A stretch of 64,000 bases of DNA, taken from positions 62,001 to 126,000 of the forward strand of contig NZ_SLZL01000006.1 of assembly GCF_004342605.1 (NCBI RefSeq), written 5' to 3'. The position numbers and the translations under genes are program-made. The stretch comes from Caulobacter sp. BK020 (lineage in GTDB: Bacteria; Pseudomonadota; Alphaproteobacteria; Caulobacterales; Caulobacteraceae). Under the pieces are notes generated by a model that ran no database searches, was not told where the DNA came from, and worked only from the letters and a program-made list of their open reading frames with translations. This document shows positions 40,775 to 50,174 of the stretch, piece by piece; position 1 is the stretch's first letter, and each line of letters begins with the position of its first letter.

Positions 40775-41594
40775 CGACCAGGTCCAGTTCGGCCAGCGCG
40801 GCCGCCAGCTCCTCGCCGGCGGGCGCGCGGTAGTGCCACAGAACCCGGTTCTCCATGAATGAGACGCCCCGCCCCTTGACGGTGTGGGCGATCACGCAGG
40901 TGGGACGGTCCGCGGCGGCGGCCTGGGCGAAAGCGGCCCTGAGCGCGGCATGGTCATGGCCGTCCGGCTCGACGACCGCCCAGCCGAACGCGCGCCATTT
41001 GTCGGCGAACGGCTCCAGGCCGATCGTGTCCTCGATCGAAGCCAGGGCCTGCAGCTTGTTGTAGTCGATGATGGCGCAGACGCTCGACAGGCGGTGATGG
41101 GCCGCGAAGAGCGCGGCCTCCCAGTTCGAGCCCTCGTCGCATTCGCCATCGCTGAGCACGACATAAACGCGCTGCTCGCCGCCCAGGCGGCGCAACTGCA
41201 TGGCCATGCCAACACCGACCCCCAGGCCGTGCCCCAGCGAGCCGGTCGACATCTCCACGCCCGGCACGCCCCTGTGGTTGACATGGCCCGACAGCACCGA
41301 GCCGTTCTGGTAGTGGGTCTCCAGCATCGCCAGCGGCATGAAGCCCCGCTCTGCCAGGGCCGCGTAGATGCAGGCGCCGGCGTGGCCCTTGGACAGGATG
41401 AAGCGGTCACGATCGGGCCAGAGCGGGTTCTCCGGATCGATCCGCAGCACCTCGCCGTACAGCACCGCGACGATGTCGGCCATCGAGAGCCCCGAACCGA
41501 CGTGCGAACTCTTGCCCGAGGCGCACATCCGCACGACGTGGCGGCGCAGGCGCGAAGCCAAGTCCTCGGTGTCGAGCGGCGGCGCGGCGGTCAC
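40767..41594 (-). CDS. Transketolase N-terminal subunit (TPP-binding)
   Basis: 275 residues. The TPP pyrophosphate/Mg motif is present as VLSDGECDEGSNWEAALFAA through ICAIIDYNKLQ-like VCAIIDYNKLQ. Other transketolase elements include SGKSSHVGSGLSMADIVAVL, SKGHAGACIYAALAERGFMP and EMSTGSLGHGLGVGVGMAMQ. It starts within the stop of the DegT aminotransferase gene (ATGA) and its own stop overlaps the partner subunit, so the three genes are translationally coupled. The enzyme should move a two-carbon ketol unit; the substrate here is probably a nucleotide-linked or phosphorylated sugar rather than a pentose-phosphate intermediate. Confidence 0.88.
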   Translation of the reverse strand: MTAAPPLDTEDLASRLRRHVVRMCASGKSSHVGSGLSMADIVAVLYGEVLRIDPENPLWPDRDRFILSKGHAGACIYAALAERGFMPLAMLETHYQNGSVLSGHVNHRGVPGVEMSTGSLGHGLGVGVGMAMQLRRLGGEQRVYVVLSDGECDEGSNWEAALFAAHHRLSSVCAIIDYNKLQALASIEDTIGLEPFADKWRAFGWAVVEPDGHDHAALRAAFAQAAAADRPTCVIAHTVKGRGVSFMENRVLWHYRAPAGEELAAALAELDLVDA

Positions 41595-42721
41595 GCGAAG
41601 AACTCGCGGACGCTATCGATCACCCGCGCCACCTGGCCGTCGGTCAGCAGATGGTTCATCGGCAGCAGCAGCGAGCGGGCGAAGAAGCGGTCGGTCCTCG
41701 GCAGGTCCTGGTCGAACCCGAGGTTGCGGAACTGATGCAGGCCCACGCCGCCCCACTGCACGATCGTGCCGATCCCCTGGACCGACAGGTGGGCGCGCAG
41801 GGCGTCGCGTGCGTCGCAGCAGACCTCGTAGTTCTGGAAGATGTCGAAGCGGTTCGACGCGTCCGGGCCTGGCGGCAGGTCCAGCGCCGGGATCGCCGCG
41901 AAGGCGTCCTGGTAGCGGGCGGCGATCTGGCGGCGACGGGCGATCGTCTCGTCGTAGTAGGTCAGCTTGTAGGCCAGGATGGCGGCGTGCAGGTTGTCCA
42001 GGCGGGAATTGACGCCCCAGACCGCGCAGTCCTTGGCGATCACCTTGTCGCGCCCGGCGCCGTGGTTGCGCATGGCCCGCACGGTCTGAGCCAGGTCATC
42101 GTCGTCGGTGATCAGGGCGCCCGCGTCGCCAAAACAGCCCAGCGTCTTGGACGGATAGAAGCTGAACGCCCCCCAGGCGCCGAAACGGCCGGCCACGCGG
42201 CCATCAAGGCACGCGCCGAGAGCCTGGGCGGCGTCCTCGTAGACCGCCAAGCCATGCTCGCCAGCGATGTCCAGCAAGGCGTCCATGTCCGAGACCCGGC
42301 CGTTGACGTGAACCGCCATGACCGCCCGGGTGCGCGGCGTAATCGCCGCCCGGACCGCCTCGGGATCGATCAGCCAATCCTGTTCGGACAGCTCGACCGG
42401 AACCGGTCGTCCGCCCGCATGATGGATCGCCTGGGCGGCGGCCAGGAAGCTGTGGCCCGGCAGGATAACCTCGTCGCCGGGCTCCAGGCCCGAGGCCCGC
42501 AGACCTAGCAACATCGCATTGGTGCAGTCGGAGACACCGACCACGTGCCGCACGCCCAGATAGTCGGCCAGGGCGCTCTCGAACCCGTCGACGGCCGATT
42601 GCAGGATGAACCCGCCCGAGGTCGCCGTCTCGTGCAGGATGCGCCCGAAGGTGTCGGCGCGCTCGGCGTAGAGCGCTTTCCAATCGAAGAATGGAACCAG
42701 AGGACCACCTTGGGAGCACAT
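41591..42721 (-). CDS. DegT/DnrJ/EryC1/StrS-family sugar aminotransferase
   Basis: 376 residues. The PLP Schiff-base lysine is in FSFYPSKTLGCFGDAGALIT. Other family segments: GVSDCTNAMLLGLRASGLEP, VILPGHSFLAAAQAIHHAGG, VHVNGRVSDMDALLDIA, YEDAAQALGA and VNSRLDNLHAAILAYKL. These enzymes add an amino group to a keto-sugar nucleotide. It is the first gene of the split-transketolase operon. The ATG at 42721 lacks a strong RBS, and a start nearer VPFFDWKALY, where homologues begin, is possible through a non-standard codon. Confidence 0.88.
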   Translation of the reverse strand: MCSQGGPLVPFFDWKALYAERADTFGRILHETATSGGFILQSAVDGFESALADYLGVRHVVGVSDCTNAMLLGLRASGLEPGDEVILPGHSFLAAAQAIHHAGGRPVPVELSEQDWLIDPEAVRAAITPRTRAVMAVHVNGRVSDMDALLDIAGEHGLAVYEDAAQALGACLDGRVAGRFGAWGAFSFYPSKTLGCFGDAGALITDDDDLAQTVRAMRNHGAGRDKVIAKDCAVWGVNSRLDNLHAAILAYKLTYYDETIARRRQIAARYQDAFAAIPALDLPPGPDASNRFDIFQNYEVCCDARDALRAHLSVQGIGTIVQWGGVGLHQFRNLGFDQDLPRTDRFFARSLLLPMNHLLTDGQVARVIDSVREFFA

Positions 42722-42825
42722 ACGCGCGCAGCCTTGTCATGATCTGAGGCGATCGCCCCGCCGATGTCGATAGGTGCGCCTTTCCCTGGGCGGGGTTCAA
42801 AGACCCGCTCGCTAGAGACGTTTGA

Positions 42826-44061
42826 ATGCGTGTCCTTTATCTGACGCAGTGGTTCGAACCCGAGCCCAACATCCTCAAAGGGCTGGCTTTCGTCCGCGCG
42901 CTTGAGGCCGCCGGACACCAGGTGACGGTGGTCACCGGCTTTCCGAACTATCCGACCGGGCGACTCTATCCAGGCTATCGGATGGCCTGGATGCGGCGCG
43001 AGATGATCGAGGGCGTGGAGGTGGTGCGCCTGCCGCTCTATCCCAGCCACGACGCCTCCAGCCTGCGCCGGTCGCTGAACTTCCTGTCGTTTTTCCTGGC
43101 GGCCCTGGCCTATGGATTGCTGCGCCGACGGCGCTACGACCTGGCCTATGTCTATCATCCGCCGATCACGGTGGGCCTGGCCGCGGCCCTGGCGGGATGG
43201 GTCCGCCGCCTGCCCTTCGTGCTGGATGTCCAGGACCTGTGGCCCGACACGGTCGCAGCGACGGGCCTGGCGGGAACGGAACGGCTGATCGGCGTCCTTG
43301 GCCGCCTCTGCGACTTCGTCTATCGCCGAGCCGCCGCCGTGGTCGCGCAGTCCGAGGGTATGCGCGAGGCTCTGATCGCGCGCGGCGCGCCGGCCGCCAA
43401 GCTGACGACCATCCACAACTGGGCCGACCTGTCACCCGTTTCACAACATGACAAACAGCGCCTCACCGCGCCGAGGAAGACGGCCTTCACCCTAGTCTAT
43501 GGCGGCAATCTGGGTCGGGCCCAGGGGCTGGAGACGCTGATCGACGCCGCCGCCCTGGTGCAGGCGCGCCGCTCCGACATCGAGATCGTGCTGTATGGCG
43601 ACGGCGTCGAGGCCGAGGCCTTGAAGACCCGCGCCGCATGCGTACGCGTCGTGCGCTTCGCCCCTCGCGTCTCCCAGCGAGCGATCATCGATATCTTCGC
43701 CGGCGCCGACGCCCTGCTGATCTCGCTGGCCGATGATCCGCTGTTCCGGATCACCATTCCGTCAAAGACCCAGTTCTGCCTGGCCATGGGCCGGCCGATC
43801 GTCGCCGCCGTCGCCGGCGAGGCGGCGACGATCCTGGCCCGATCCGGCGCCGGCGTGGTCGCGCCGCCCGGCGACGCGCCGGCCCTCGCGACCGCCATCG
43901 AGACCCTGGCCGACACACCGCGCGAACGCCGCGAGGCGATGGGCCGGGCCGGCCAAGCCTATTATCGTGAGCATCTGGCGTTCGAGCGCGGGATCGATCG
44001 AACCCTTCGGCTGCTGGACGGTACATACGCCCAGGATCGACCAGCGCCCCGGACCCCGTGA
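42826..44061 (+). CDS. GT4 glycosyltransferase, WbuB-like
   Basis: 411 residues. The GT-B fold starts MRVLYLTQWFEPEPNILKGL, the usual WbuB opening. It continues VTGFPNYPTGRLYPGYRMAW, PFVLDVQDLWPDTVAATGLA, HNWADLSPV, LVYGGNLGRAQGLETLIDAA and the donor-site region ALLISLADDPLFRITIPSKT. WbuB-type enzymes commonly transfer N-acetyl-L-fucosamine, matching the UDP-L-FucNAc synthesis genes at 47.9-51.2 kb. It is the first of three overlapping plus-strand genes (glycosyltransferase, polymerase-like, flippase). Confidence 0.88.
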   Translation: MRVLYLTQWFEPEPNILKGLAFVRALEAAGHQVTVVTGFPNYPTGRLYPGYRMAWMRREMIEGVEVVRLPLYPSHDASSLRRSLNFLSFFLAALAYGLLRRRRYDLAYVYHPPITVGLAAALAGWVRRLPFVLDVQDLWPDTVAATGLAGTERLIGVLGRLCDFVYRRAAAVVAQSEGMREALIARGAPAAKLTTIHNWADLSPVSQHDKQRLTAPRKTAFTLVYGGNLGRAQGLETLIDAAALVQARRSDIEIVLYGDGVEAEALKTRAACVRVVRFAPRVSQRAIIDIFAGADALLISLADDPLFRITIPSKTQFCLAMGRPIVAAVAGEAATILARSGAGVVAPPGDAPALATAIETLADTPRERREAMGRAGQAYYREHLAFERGIDRTLRLLDGTYAQDRPAPRTP

Positions 44062-45467
44062 CCGACGTCATCATTCCCCTTCCATCACGACCCGGCGGGC
44101 TTCGCGCTATTCCGGTGGTGACGCCGAAGGGCGCGGTCCCGCGCCTGCCGCTGGCGCTGGTGCTGGGCTATCTGGCCGCGACCTTCGCGCTGTTCCTGGT
44201 GTGGCCGGTCAGTTGGCCGATCTATCATTTTGGCGACTGGATTCGGCTGATCGCCTATGTGGCCTTGTGCCTGTCGGTCGTGGGTGTCGGCGCCACCGCC
44301 GGCTCGGCGGGCGACACGCGGGTGACCGCGCCCCTGTCGACGCTGACCGGGCTGCTGGTCGCCGGCGCCATCGTCGCCGCCCTGCTGCTGATCCCGACCA
44401 GCTACGCCTATACGGGCCGGCCGCCCTGGGAAGCGCTGGACTCGCTGCGCGATCAGGGCGGCGCCTATCGTCGTCTGCAGACCCAGCTTCTGGCCACCAC
44501 CGGCCAGCGCAACGCCATCGTCGCCCTGCGCGCCTTCACCGCGCCGCTGACCTATCTGGTGCTGCCGCTGGGGGTGACGCGCTGGACCACCATCGGCTGG
44601 ACCGGCCGGGCGGCCGTGGTCGTCACCGTGCTGTGCTCGATCGTCTTTTCGATCATGCGCGGCACCGACAAGGAGATCGCCGACCTGTTCGTGGTCGGGG
44701 TCGCGGCGGCCTTCGTCTCGTACGGCCGCAGCCGCGCCCTGGGCCACCAAGGCTTTCAACTTGTCCGTCGCTACTGGTCGTGGGCCCTGGTGGCGCTGGT
44801 CTTTCTGTCTTTCGCGCAGGGCCTGTTCATCGAACGCAAGGACCAGCGACTGGGCGGCTACGTCAACCGCTCGGTGGTTTGCGCCAACAACAGCGGCATC
44901 TGCGCGGACCTGCAGAGCCCCTGGATCGTTTGGCTGCCCCTGCCACAGCGCTTCGGGACGACCCTGTTCATCCTGTCGACCTGCTCGGGCTACTACGGGC
45001 TGGAGCTGGCCCTGGAGAAGCCGTTCGACCCCGCCTTCGGCGCCGGCCACTCGCCGGCGGCGCTGTCGGTCTACGAGGCGGTGACCGGCGATCCGTCGCT
45101 GCACCAGCGCACCTACACCTACCGCAACGGCGCAGATCGCTGGTCGGAGGAGTATTACTGGTCGACGCTGATGACCTGGCTGGCCAACGACGTCGGCTTT
45201 CCCGGCGCGGTCGTGGTTCTGGGCCTGATCGCCTGGCTTTGGGGCTTGTGGTGGCGCGAGGCGGCCGCGGGCATGAGCGACCCGGCGGCGGTGCTCTTCT
45301 GCCTCGCCACGACGATGATGGTCTATCTGCCCGCCAACAACCAGGTGCTCGCCGGCTACGACGGCTATGTGATCTTCGCCGTCTGGATCGGCGTGTGGCT
45401 GTGGCATCGCCGCGCGCGCGCCCTGTCGGCCGCCGTGGACACGGTCCGGGGACACCTCTCCGCGTGA
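44058..45467 (+). CDS. Multi-pass membrane protein, candidate Wzy repeat-unit polymerase
   Basis: 469 residues with about 11 TM helices (e.g. LPLALVLGYLAATFALFLVW, LLVAGAIVAALLLIPTSYAY, YWSWALVALVFLSFAQGLFI) and large periplasmic loops, one with NRSVVCANNSGICADLQSPW. It has no Wzy_C signature, but Wzy polymerases are poorly conserved and are best recognised by topology and a place beside wzx. The GTG of the flippase gene overlaps its stop and it overlaps the GT4 gene in turn. I rate it the more likely polymerase of the pair in this locus, with the 38002 product possibly acting as ligase. Confidence 0.65.
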   Translation: MTDVIIPLPSRPGGLRAIPVVTPKGAVPRLPLALVLGYLAATFALFLVWPVSWPIYHFGDWIRLIAYVALCLSVVGVGATAGSAGDTRVTAPLSTLTGLLVAGAIVAALLLIPTSYAYTGRPPWEALDSLRDQGGAYRRLQTQLLATTGQRNAIVALRAFTAPLTYLVLPLGVTRWTTIGWTGRAAVVVTVLCSIVFSIMRGTDKEIADLFVVGVAAAFVSYGRSRALGHQGFQLVRRYWSWALVALVFLSFAQGLFIERKDQRLGGYVNRSVVCANNSGICADLQSPWIVWLPLPQRFGTTLFILSTCSGYYGLELALEKPFDPAFGAGHSPAALSVYEAVTGDPSLHQRTYTYRNGADRWSEEYYWSTLMTWLANDVGFPGAVVVLGLIAWLWGLWWREAAAGMSDPAAVLFCLATTMMVYLPANNQVLAGYDGYVIFAVWIGVWLWHRRARALSAAVDTVRGHLSA

Positions 45468-46708
45468 CCCGCCTGGCTTCCGTCCTGGCCTTCTTCGGCC
45501 TGAAGGTCGCGGTCGGTCTGCTGCTGCTGAAGCTGTCGGCGCGGTTCCTCCCCGTGGCGGGCTTCACGCAGTTCGCGCAGTTCCTGGCCTTCGCCGCCCT
45601 GTTGAACCTGCTGGCCGTCGGCGGCGCCCAGAGCGGCCTGATCCGGGAAGCGGCGGCAGCCGATGGAGCCGAGGACCTGGCCGCGACGCGCGGCGCGGCC
45701 TTCCTCATTTGGGGCGCCATGCTAGCGATGCTGCTGCCGGTGATCGGTCTGGCCAGCGGCGCGATCTCCCACGTGCTGACAGGAAGTTGGAGCCATTGGC
45801 CGGCGGTTCTGGCGATCGCGGTCCTGACCCTGCCCGGCGGCGCCGGCCAGATCTGGTGCGGCCTGCTCTCGGGTCGAGGCAAGGTGGTCGCCAGTCTTTC
45901 GGCCCAGGCCCTGGGCCTGGCGACGGGCCTGGCGGCGGCGGCGTGGTTCCTCGTCAGCGGGCGGCCGATCGTGGCGACTCTGGCCTTCACCAGTGGCGGA
46001 CTGGTCACTACCGCCGCGGCCGCGATGCTGATCGCGCCGCTGAAGATCCCCGCTGCGCCCTTCCACGCCGCGCTCGTGCGGGTGCGGCCACTGGTGCGCT
46101 ATTCGGCGGCCATGGCGGCGACCACGGGGTTTTCCTCGCTGGTGCTGTTTGGCCTGCGCGCCCATTATCGCGAGGGTTTCGGTCACACCGAACTCGGTTA
46201 CTGGATGGCCGCCAACCGCGTCTCCGACATGACGACCCAGCTTCTGGGCCTGTTCATGATCCAATCGTTCGTGCCGCGCCTGGCCCGCCAGGATGATGCG
46301 ACGACCGCGCGACGCCTGGCCCTGCGCTTCTGGGCCGCCGGCGTGGCGGGCATGGCCGGAGCCGCGATCGTGTTCGCCCTGGGTTCGCATCTGCTGGTGC
46401 GCCTCTTCCTCTCGGAGGCCTATCTGCCCGCCATACCCGTCATCCAGACCTACATGATCGGCGACTGCTTCCGGGTCTGGGCCTCGGTCGCGATGTACAG
46501 CGCCTTCGCGCGGGGACAGCCGGGGCGGTACGCGGCGATCGAGATCGGCGCGCTAGGGCTGATGGCGGCGATCACCGTGACCCTGGCCGCGCTCGGCGAA
46601 GGCCGCGCGCCACAGTTCGGCTATGTCGCGGCCTATGCGATCGTTGCGGCCCTGGTCAGCCTGAACGCGCTGCGCCAGGCCCGTTCGTCGCGCCAGGTTC
46701 CAGCCTAG
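45464..46708 (+). CDS. Wzx-type oligosaccharide flippase
   Basis: 414 residues from a GTG overlapping the upstream stop. About 12 TM helices in the MATE/MOP arrangement (LASVLAFFGLKVAVGLLLLK, GFTQFAQFLAFAALLNLLAV, YSAAMAATTGFSSLVLFGLR, HTELGYWMAANRVSDMTTQL), matching the PST exporter family. It moves undecaprenyl-linked repeat units from cytoplasm to periplasm. Together with the Wzy candidate, the Wzc-like and Wza-like proteins it makes a complete Wzx/Wzy pathway. Its stop overlaps the convergent glycosyltransferase gene by 4 bases. Confidence 0.85.
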   Translation: MTRLASVLAFFGLKVAVGLLLLKLSARFLPVAGFTQFAQFLAFAALLNLLAVGGAQSGLIREAAAADGAEDLAATRGAAFLIWGAMLAMLLPVIGLASGAISHVLTGSWSHWPAVLAIAVLTLPGGAGQIWCGLLSGRGKVVASLSAQALGLATGLAAAAWFLVSGRPIVATLAFTSGGLVTTAAAAMLIAPLKIPAAPFHAALVRVRPLVRYSAAMAATTGFSSLVLFGLRAHYREGFGHTELGYWMAANRVSDMTTQLLGLFMIQSFVPRLARQDDATTARRLALRFWAAGVAGMAGAAIVFALGSHLLVRLFLSEAYLPAIPVIQTYMIGDCFRVWASVAMYSAFARGQPGRYAAIEIGALGLMAAITVTLAALGEGRAPQFGYVAAYAIVAALVSLNALRQARSSRQVPA

Positions 46709-47904
46709 GCCGCAGCCTCCAGCACGGCCTCGACCGCGCGGCGGACATGGAAGAATTCCTCAAGGCAGCGCGGCGCCGCGGTCCGGATGGCCGCGCGCCA
46801 AGCCGGGTCGGTCGCCAGCCGCGCCGCCGCCTCGCCAAACCGCGCCGGCTGGCCGAACGGAATCCCGACCCCGACACCGTAGCGCTCCAGCTCCGCGACG
46901 AAATCATTGCCCGGCTCGATGGCGACCGTCACCGGCAGGCCGGCCCGCAGATAGTCGATCGTCTTGCTGGGAATACTGTAGGAGGTCACGCCCGGCACGG
47001 TGGCGACCAGGCCCACATCGCAGGCGGTCAGAAGGGCCAGATAGTCGTCACGCGGCAGTCCTGGCCGCCAAGCGACATTCGCGGCCCGCGCCGCCTCCGC
47101 ACGCACGATCGGGGCCAGACGGCCGTCGCCCACGAACAGGAACAGGAGTTGGTCCGCCCTCTTTTCGCGGCGAGCCGCTTCCAGGATCTGCTCGAGGCCG
47201 CGCCCCTCGACCATCTGACCGCCGAACACGGCGATCGGTCGGTCGGTCGGCAGGCCATGGCGAACCCGCATCGCCGCGCGGTCGACGACGGGAACCAGCG
47301 CGACGTCCGACCAGATCGGCGTGACCAGGACCCGCTGATCCGGCTTCACCGTCCAGTTGCGGCGCAGATAGTCGGCATTGCCCGGCAGGGTGCAGACCAC
47401 GGCGGTGAAATCGCCCAGCAAGCGCTGCTCCCAGGCGCGGGCGACCTGGAACGGCAGGCCGCCGGGCATGCGGCCGATCTCGCGATGATGGTCGGGAAAA
47501 AAGTCCCAGATGAACAGGACACGTCGAGGGATCCCGGCCTGCCGCGCCTGCGCCAGCACCGGCGCGATGGCCACGGCCGGGGCCCAGGTGATCAGAGCGT
47601 CGAAGCTGCCGAGATCAAAGGATCGCCGCGCCACGCGGCCGGCGCGCAGCCCGCTGAGCAGGAACTTGCTGGCGCCGCGCACCACGCCGCCCAGGCCGTC
47701 CAGCGCCAGGGCCGGACACCGCACGACCCGAACGCCCGTGGCGCTTGTCAGCACGTCGAGGCGCGCGTCCGCCGGAGCGGTCCAGTCCAGATGCAGCACC
47801 TCCACCGTGTGCCCGGCGGCGACCAGGGCGTCGGACAGCTCGGTCGTCATGTACGAGCGGCCGGGCTCCGTCGGGTACTGCATGCAAACCATCAGAAAGC
47901 GCAT
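46705..47904 (-). CDS. GT4-type glycosyltransferase
   Basis: 399 residues with a GT-B layout: N-terminal MRFLMVCMQYPTEPGRSYMT and LSDALVAAGHTVEVLHLDW, then the domain boundary VLVTPIWSDVALVPVVDRAA, PIAVFGGQMVEGRGLEQILE, FLFVGDGRLAPIV and GVTSYSIPSKTIDYLRAGLP. The IPSKTxxYxxAGxP pattern is typical of GT4 WbuB-like enzymes. It lies 18 bases downstream of the UDP-FucNAc epimerase gene, so it is a good candidate for using UDP-L-FucNAc. Start at an ATG with a plausible upstream AGAGAAG. Confidence 0.85.
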   Translation of the reverse strand: MRFLMVCMQYPTEPGRSYMTTELSDALVAAGHTVEVLHLDWTAPADARLDVLTSATGVRVVRCPALALDGLGGVVRGASKFLLSGLRAGRVARRSFDLGSFDALITWAPAVAIAPVLAQARQAGIPRRVLFIWDFFPDHHREIGRMPGGLPFQVARAWEQRLLGDFTAVVCTLPGNADYLRRNWTVKPDQRVLVTPIWSDVALVPVVDRAAMRVRHGLPTDRPIAVFGGQMVEGRGLEQILEAARREKRADQLLFLFVGDGRLAPIVRAEAARAANVAWRPGLPRDDYLALLTACDVGLVATVPGVTSYSIPSKTIDYLRAGLPVTVAIEPGNDFVAELERYGVGVGIPFGQPARFGEAAARLATDPAWRAAIRTAAPRCLEEFFHVRRAVEAVLEAAA

Positions 47905-47922
47905 GGCGATCTTCTCTTCGCG

Positions 47923-49059
47923 CTAGGCTTCCCGCCAGACGGTGCGCCGGACATAGTCCACATAGCTAAGGATCACGCGGACCACCTTGTCTGAAACGTT
48001 AGGCGCGGCGTAGTCGGCCGGCAGGCGGATCGTCCGCGCCTCACCTCGGCCCTGACTTTCCAGGATCGCCAGGCCTTGCAGGACGCGTTCGGGATCGAGG
48101 CCCGCCATCATCACCGCCCCCTCCTCCATCGCCTCGGGCCGCTCGTGAGCCTCGCGGATGTTCAGGGCCGGGAAGTTGAGGATCGAGGCTTCCTCGCTGA
48201 TCGTGCCGCTATCGGACAGGACCGCCCGGGCGTTCATCTGCAGGGCGTTATAGTCCAGGAAACCGAACGGCTTCATCAACCGCACGCGAGAATCGAAGGT
48301 CAGGCCCAAGGCCTCGATACGCTTGCGGGTCCGGGGATGGGTGCTCACCACGACCGGCAGGTCATAGGCTTGCGCCACCGCGTCCAGCGTGGCGACCAGG
48401 CGGCCGATCTGCCGATCGGAGTCGACGTTCTCCTCGCGATGACAACTGACCAGGACGTAGCGCCTGGGTTCGAGGTCCAGACGGGTCACCACGTCCGAGC
48501 CCTCGATGCCGGCGCGATAGTGGTTCAGCACCTCGAACATCGGGCTGCCCGTCTTGACGATGCGGTCGGCCGGCACGCCCTCGGCCAGCAGGTAGTCACG
48601 GGCGATGGTCGAGTAGGGCATATTGATGTCGGCCGTGTGGTCGACGATCCGCCGGTTGGTCTCCTCGGGCACACGCTGGTCGAAGCAGCGGTTGCCGGCC
48701 TCCATGTGGAAGATCGGGATCCGCCGACGCTTGGCCGGGATCACGGCCAGGCAGCTGTTGGTGTCGCCCAACACCAGGAGCGCGTCGGGCTTTTCCTGCG
48801 CCATGACCTGGTCGGCGGCGATGATCACCTTACCGATGGTCTCGGCCGCCGTGTCGCCGACCGCCTTCAGGAAGCGGTCCGGCCTGCGAAGCTCCAACTC
48901 GTCGTAGAAGACGCCATTCAGTTCGTAGTCGTAGTTCTGGCCGGTATGGACAAGGACATGGTCGGTCCAGCGGTCGAGCGCGGCCGTGACCCGGGCCAGG
49001 CGGATGATCTCGGGACGCGTGCCCACGATGGTCATCACCTTTAGTCTTCGCGCGGTCAT
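47923..49059 (-). CDS. fnlC: UDP-N-acetylglucosamine 2-epimerase family enzyme (FnlC/CapG/WbjD-like)
   Basis: 378 residues in the WecB superfamily: MTIVGTRPEIIRLARVTAAL, VHTGQNYDYELNGVFYDELE, LVLGDTNSCLAVIPAKRRRI, HMEAGNRCFDQRVPEETNRR, SCHREENVD and SDSGTISEEASILNFPALNI. Sequence openings RPEIIRLARV and FHMEAGNRCFD favour the FnlC/WbjD group over WecB. It would convert UDP-2-acetamido-2,6-dideoxy-L-talose to UDP-L-FucNAc, the last step of the pathway started by the two upstream genes. ATGA overlap with fnlB. Confidence 0.9.
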   Translation of the reverse strand: MTARRLKVMTIVGTRPEIIRLARVTAALDRWTDHVLVHTGQNYDYELNGVFYDELELRRPDRFLKAVGDTAAETIGKVIIAADQVMAQEKPDALLVLGDTNSCLAVIPAKRRRIPIFHMEAGNRCFDQRVPEETNRRIVDHTADINMPYSTIARDYLLAEGVPADRIVKTGSPMFEVLNHYRAGIEGSDVVTRLDLEPRRYVLVSCHREENVDSDRQIGRLVATLDAVAQAYDLPVVVSTHPRTRKRIEALGLTFDSRVRLMKPFGFLDYNALQMNARAVLSDSGTISEEASILNFPALNIREAHERPEAMEEGAVMMAGLDPERVLQGLAILESQGRGEARTIRLPADYAAPNVSDKVVRVILSYVDYVRRTVWREA

Positions 49060-50174
49060 ACCGCCGCCGCCACCGTGTCGGGTCGCGCGCGGTCGAACAC
49101 TTCGCTAGCCCAGATCAGGGACACCATCATGTCGCGCCCGACATTGGTGACGTCATGCGCCCAGCCCGGGATGGTCTCGACCACCACCGGCGTCTCCGCT
49201 GAGGTCCGCACCTCGTGCACGTCGCCGGTCAGGATGTGACGGAAGCGGAACAGCGCCTCGCCGTGCACGATCAGGAACTTCTCGACCTTGCTATGGTGAT
49301 AGTGGCCGCCGCGCGTCACGCCGGGATGGGCCGTGAAGTACGAGACCTGGCCGCTGGCGGGGGTCTTCAGGATCTCGATGAAGCTGCCCCGGGGGTCGGT
49401 GTGGGCGATCAGCGGATAGCTGAACGCCTCGGTCGGCAAGGCCGAAACGAACGTCGCGTACAGGGCGCGCGCCAGGCCCTCGCCGACCGCCTGGATCTCG
49501 CCCGCGCTGCGGCCGTCCGCGAAGGCGCCGATGATCTCGGCGACGTCCCCCACGGTCGTCTGCCGCACGTGCAGGGCCTCGAGGAAGCCCTCCGCCGGGG
49601 TCTCCTCCAGGATCTGGTCACGCCATTGGTCGACCAGGTCGTCGACATAGACCAGCGACAGCGGCGCGCTCGGATCGTCGATCCGGATCGGCAAGCCGCG
49701 CGCCAGGTTATGGCAGAAGGTGGCGATGCAGGAATTGTAATTGGGTCGCGCCCATTTGCCGAATACGTTGGGCAGGCGGTAGATCGCCGCGCGCGCCAAG
49801 TCACGCTGGGCCAGGTCCAGCACCCGTTGTTCCGCCGCGCGCTTGCTGGCGCCATAGGGGGTGTCGTCGTCGGCCCGCACCGACGAGGCGCAGATGATCA
49901 GGGGTTTGCGCCCGCCCTGCTCGATCACCTCGGCCATCCAGGCGGCGTAGGCGTTGGTCTGGTCGAACTCGGCCGGATCTTGCGGCCGGACGGCGCCAGC
50001 CAGGTGCACCACGACGTCGGCCTCGGCTAGCCGCAACGTCGCCTCGTCCCTGGGCGTCGCGCGCGACAGCGGCCAAACAACCAGACCGGTTTCGCGCAGG
50101 CCCACGATCAGGTTCCGTCCGATGAAGCCGCTGGCCCCGGTGACGGCCACCGTCGGCCGCTCAGAGATGATCAT
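49056..50174 (-). CDS. fnlB: UDP-2-acetamido-2,6-dideoxy-L-hexulose reductase FnlB/CapF/WbjC-like
   Basis: 372 residues from the ATG at 50174. An extended SDR N-terminal domain (TVAVTGASGFIGRNLIVGLR, ADVVVHLAGAVRP, YGASKRAAEQRVL with the YxxxK pair) is fused to a C-terminal cupin (PRGSFIEILKTPASGQVSYF, HPGVTRGGHYHHSKVEKFLI with metal-binding His). This bipartite build is specific to CapF/WbjC. It epimerises and reduces the 4-keto intermediate made by FnlA. Start overlaps fnlA stop by 14 bases. Confidence 0.93.
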   Translation of the reverse strand: MIISERPTVAVTGASGFIGRNLIVGLRETGLVVWPLSRATPRDEATLRLAEADVVVHLAGAVRPQDPAEFDQTNAYAAWMAEVIEQGGRKPLIICASSVRADDDTPYGASKRAAEQRVLDLAQRDLARAAIYRLPNVFGKWARPNYNSCIATFCHNLARGLPIRIDDPSAPLSLVYVDDLVDQWRDQILEETPAEGFLEALHVRQTTVGDVAEIIGAFADGRSAGEIQAVGEGLARALYATFVSALPTEAFSYPLIAHTDPRGSFIEILKTPASGQVSYFTAHPGVTRGGHYHHSKVEKFLIVHGEALFRFRHILTGDVHEVRTSAETPVVVETIPGWAHDVTNVGRDMMVSLIWASEVFDRARPDTVAAAV

